Shown: positions 63,083-64,000 of the stretch, piece by piece
Layout of the letters: each line of letters begins with the position of its first letter
Numbering within the stretch: the stretch's first letter is position 1
Source: Marinicella sp.
Lineage (GTDB): Bacteria > Pseudomonadota > Gammaproteobacteria > Xanthomonadales > Marinicellaceae
Reading direction: 5' to 3'
DNA: 64,000 nucleotides
Assembly: GCA_028284365.1 (NCBI GenBank)
Contig: JANQRW010000085.1
Location: 38,943 to 102,942 of the forward strand
The notes under the pieces: model-generated
The model's database searches: none
Seen by the model: only the letters and a program-made list of their open reading frames with translations
Told to the model about the DNA's origin: nothing
Program-made: the position numbers and the translations under genes

Positions 63083-63505
63083 ATGTATTCCATCTCCCTG
63101 ATTAAAGAATTGGATCTGCTGTGTTTAAAACAAAAGCAGACAAACAACAGTACAACAACACCCATACAAAAAAGTACTCAAGAACAAATCCTAAAGCAAG
63201 TAAGCGCAGCTACCAGCAGCAGTGAAAAACGGGCACAAGTTTCAGAACAAAAAAAGCTGGATAAAAATGAATTTAGACTGTTGGTTAAAATGCTCAAAGC
63301 CATTAATCACGACTGTGTCTATGATGCCATCAATTACGATGGCCGCACTGTCACCTACCAATACTCAAATAAGACCTTGGTATTTGGTGACATCACAATC
63401 CCAGATACCAATCAAACCATAAACCTCAGTAGCCTTTCTGACTTGCTGACCAACAACCAATTAAAAAGGCCAGTATGGGAAAAGTTAAAAACGCTGACAA
63501 ACTAA
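63083..63505 (+). CDS. Hypothetical protein, possible DNA polymerase III psi subunit
   Basis: A 140-residue protein directly after the lipoprotein gene (1 base gap). The N-terminus (MYSISLIKELDLLCLKQKQ) is followed by a polar, probably disordered stretch (about 20-65) and a compact C-terminal domain (VKMLKAINHDCVYDAINYDG, YSNKTLVFGD) ending INLSSLSDLLTNNQLKRPVW. This general plan, a short amphipathic N-terminus, flexible linker, small alpha/beta domain and a closing Leu/Lys-Arg-x-x-Trp segment, resembles HolD (psi), but identity is low and I would not name it. Otherwise unknown. Confidence 0.5.
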   Translation: MYSISLIKELDLLCLKQKQTNNSTTTPIQKSTQEQILKQVSAATSSSEKRAQVSEQKKLDKNEFRLLVKMLKAINHDCVYDAINYDGRTVTYQYSNKTLVFGDITIPDTNQTINLSSLSDLLTNNQLKRPVWEKLKTLTN

Positions 63506-64000
63506 CACATATCTAAATCACTATTCCCAGAATGTTTCATAATTTGAATACTTGGTATTAAAAATGGATTTTAGTTCATGTGGTTTAAAAATAGAGTTTG
63601 TTTTCGGTGATCTATTATACACTTAAAAGATGTTTCCAAAGCTTCATTCAGCAGCAAGACATATAAACTTTGAATATTTAATTATCAACCCACTTACTTT
63701 GCTTGTTAGACTTTAACCATCATCTTTTTAGATGCACTGTTTTGTTTAAATAAAGGCTGTAAAATCATTATGTTTAGTATCTTTTTAATACATACTTTAC
63801 TGATTCAATTAAGCCATTAACAACACCTGATTTTAGCTTTTCGATGCTTCCATAGATTAGCTAACCAAATCGATGTAACCTTTTCAAGATTTTAAAATAC
63901 AATTAAGGAATGTCTTTGGGTCTTCGGTCTCTGTTCCAAACTCGACTCTACCTCCTGCATCCTTGCAGTCGTCATTCAAATTTGCGTTGCACTGAGCTCA
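63506..64000. other. AT-rich gene-free region at the right edge
   Basis: The first 390 bases are very AT-rich with stops in every frame; no gene, tRNA or terminator hairpin was found. From about 63903 the composition changes to a G+C-richer sequence that, read on the minus strand, ends with a segment resembling the end of element A (58660-58995). The copy would continue beyond base 64000. Confidence 0.6.
63903..64000 (-). repeat. Probable second copy of the structured element (end only)
   Basis: On the minus strand, CCGAAGACCCAAAGACATTC and the following CTTAA (top strand about 63904-63928) matches the end of element A (CCGAAGGCCCAAGAGCATTC and CTTAG) at 20 of 25 positions. All three minus-strand frames have stops within about 40 bases of the right edge, so this part is not coding. 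Only the last 100 bases are in the window. Confidence 0.4.

Noticed and set aside
63506..63900. Hidden gene in the AT-rich region at the right
   Set aside because: Stops occur in every frame at short distance and no ribosome site or conserved motif was found.

Overview
The window is a stretch of AT-rich (about 40% G+C by eye) gammaproteobacterial chromosome, densely coded and mostly housekeeping. The type II secretion operon has the gene order E-F-G-H-I-J-K-L-M-N-D known from Xanthomonas (xps). That order, the rnfABCDGE operon after metG, the pepA/lptF/lptG divergence and a TonB/ExbB/ExbD cluster with an extra ExbB-like protein point to a Lysobacterales-like or related marine gammaproteobacterium (Marinicella or Kangiella-like; a guess). 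No rRNA, tRNA, CRISPR array, prophage or intact insertion sequence was seen.

Layout. 1-7880: the 5' part of a TRAP transporter binding-protein gene, a DUF4124 protein, pssA, a GAF/SpoIIE-phosphatase/ATPase regulator, an S9 peptidase, a small membrane protein and metG. 7893-13279: the Rnf/Rsx electron-transport operon, then a GIY-YIG protein. 13256-18887: a degenerate M61-like peptidase, an NTF2-like lipoprotein, dolP, yraN and lpoA, with rsmI divergent. 18868-25111: a compact glycan locus (ABC exporter Wzm/Wzt, two family 2 glycosyltransferases, a methyltransferase and an unusual 604-residue protein). 25271-29573: secreted proteins (a parvulin-type isomerase coupled to an Ig-like secreted protein, a 478-residue exported protein, a small lipoprotein). 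29560-40051: the type II secretion operon. 40148-45511: a membrane protein resembling exosortase H-associated proteins, purL and dsbC. 45823-50879: TPR, TonB, ExbD, ExbB, a long ExbB-like protein and DUF3450. 51122-58336: an RDD protein, lptG, lptF, pepA and valS. 58337-59074: a non-coding region with a gene remnant, a palindrome and a structured repeat. 59075-63505: a cyclophilin, an Mla-type lipid-transport operon (STAS, permease, ATPase, MCE protein, lipoprotein) and a possible DNA polymerase III psi subunit. 63506-64000: AT-rich and gene-free, with what looks like the end of a second repeat copy.

Much of the content concerns the cell envelope: phospholipid synthesis (PssA), lipid trafficking (Mla), LPS export (LptFG), glycan export (Wzm/Wzt), peptidoglycan synthase activation (LpoA), outer-membrane maintenance (DolP), type II secretion and TonB energisation. 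The best candidates for something undescribed are the structured repeat after valS with its probable partner at the right edge, the glycan locus with its 604-residue protein, the secreted Ig-like protein coupled to its own isomerase, and the orphan exosortase-H-associated-like gene.
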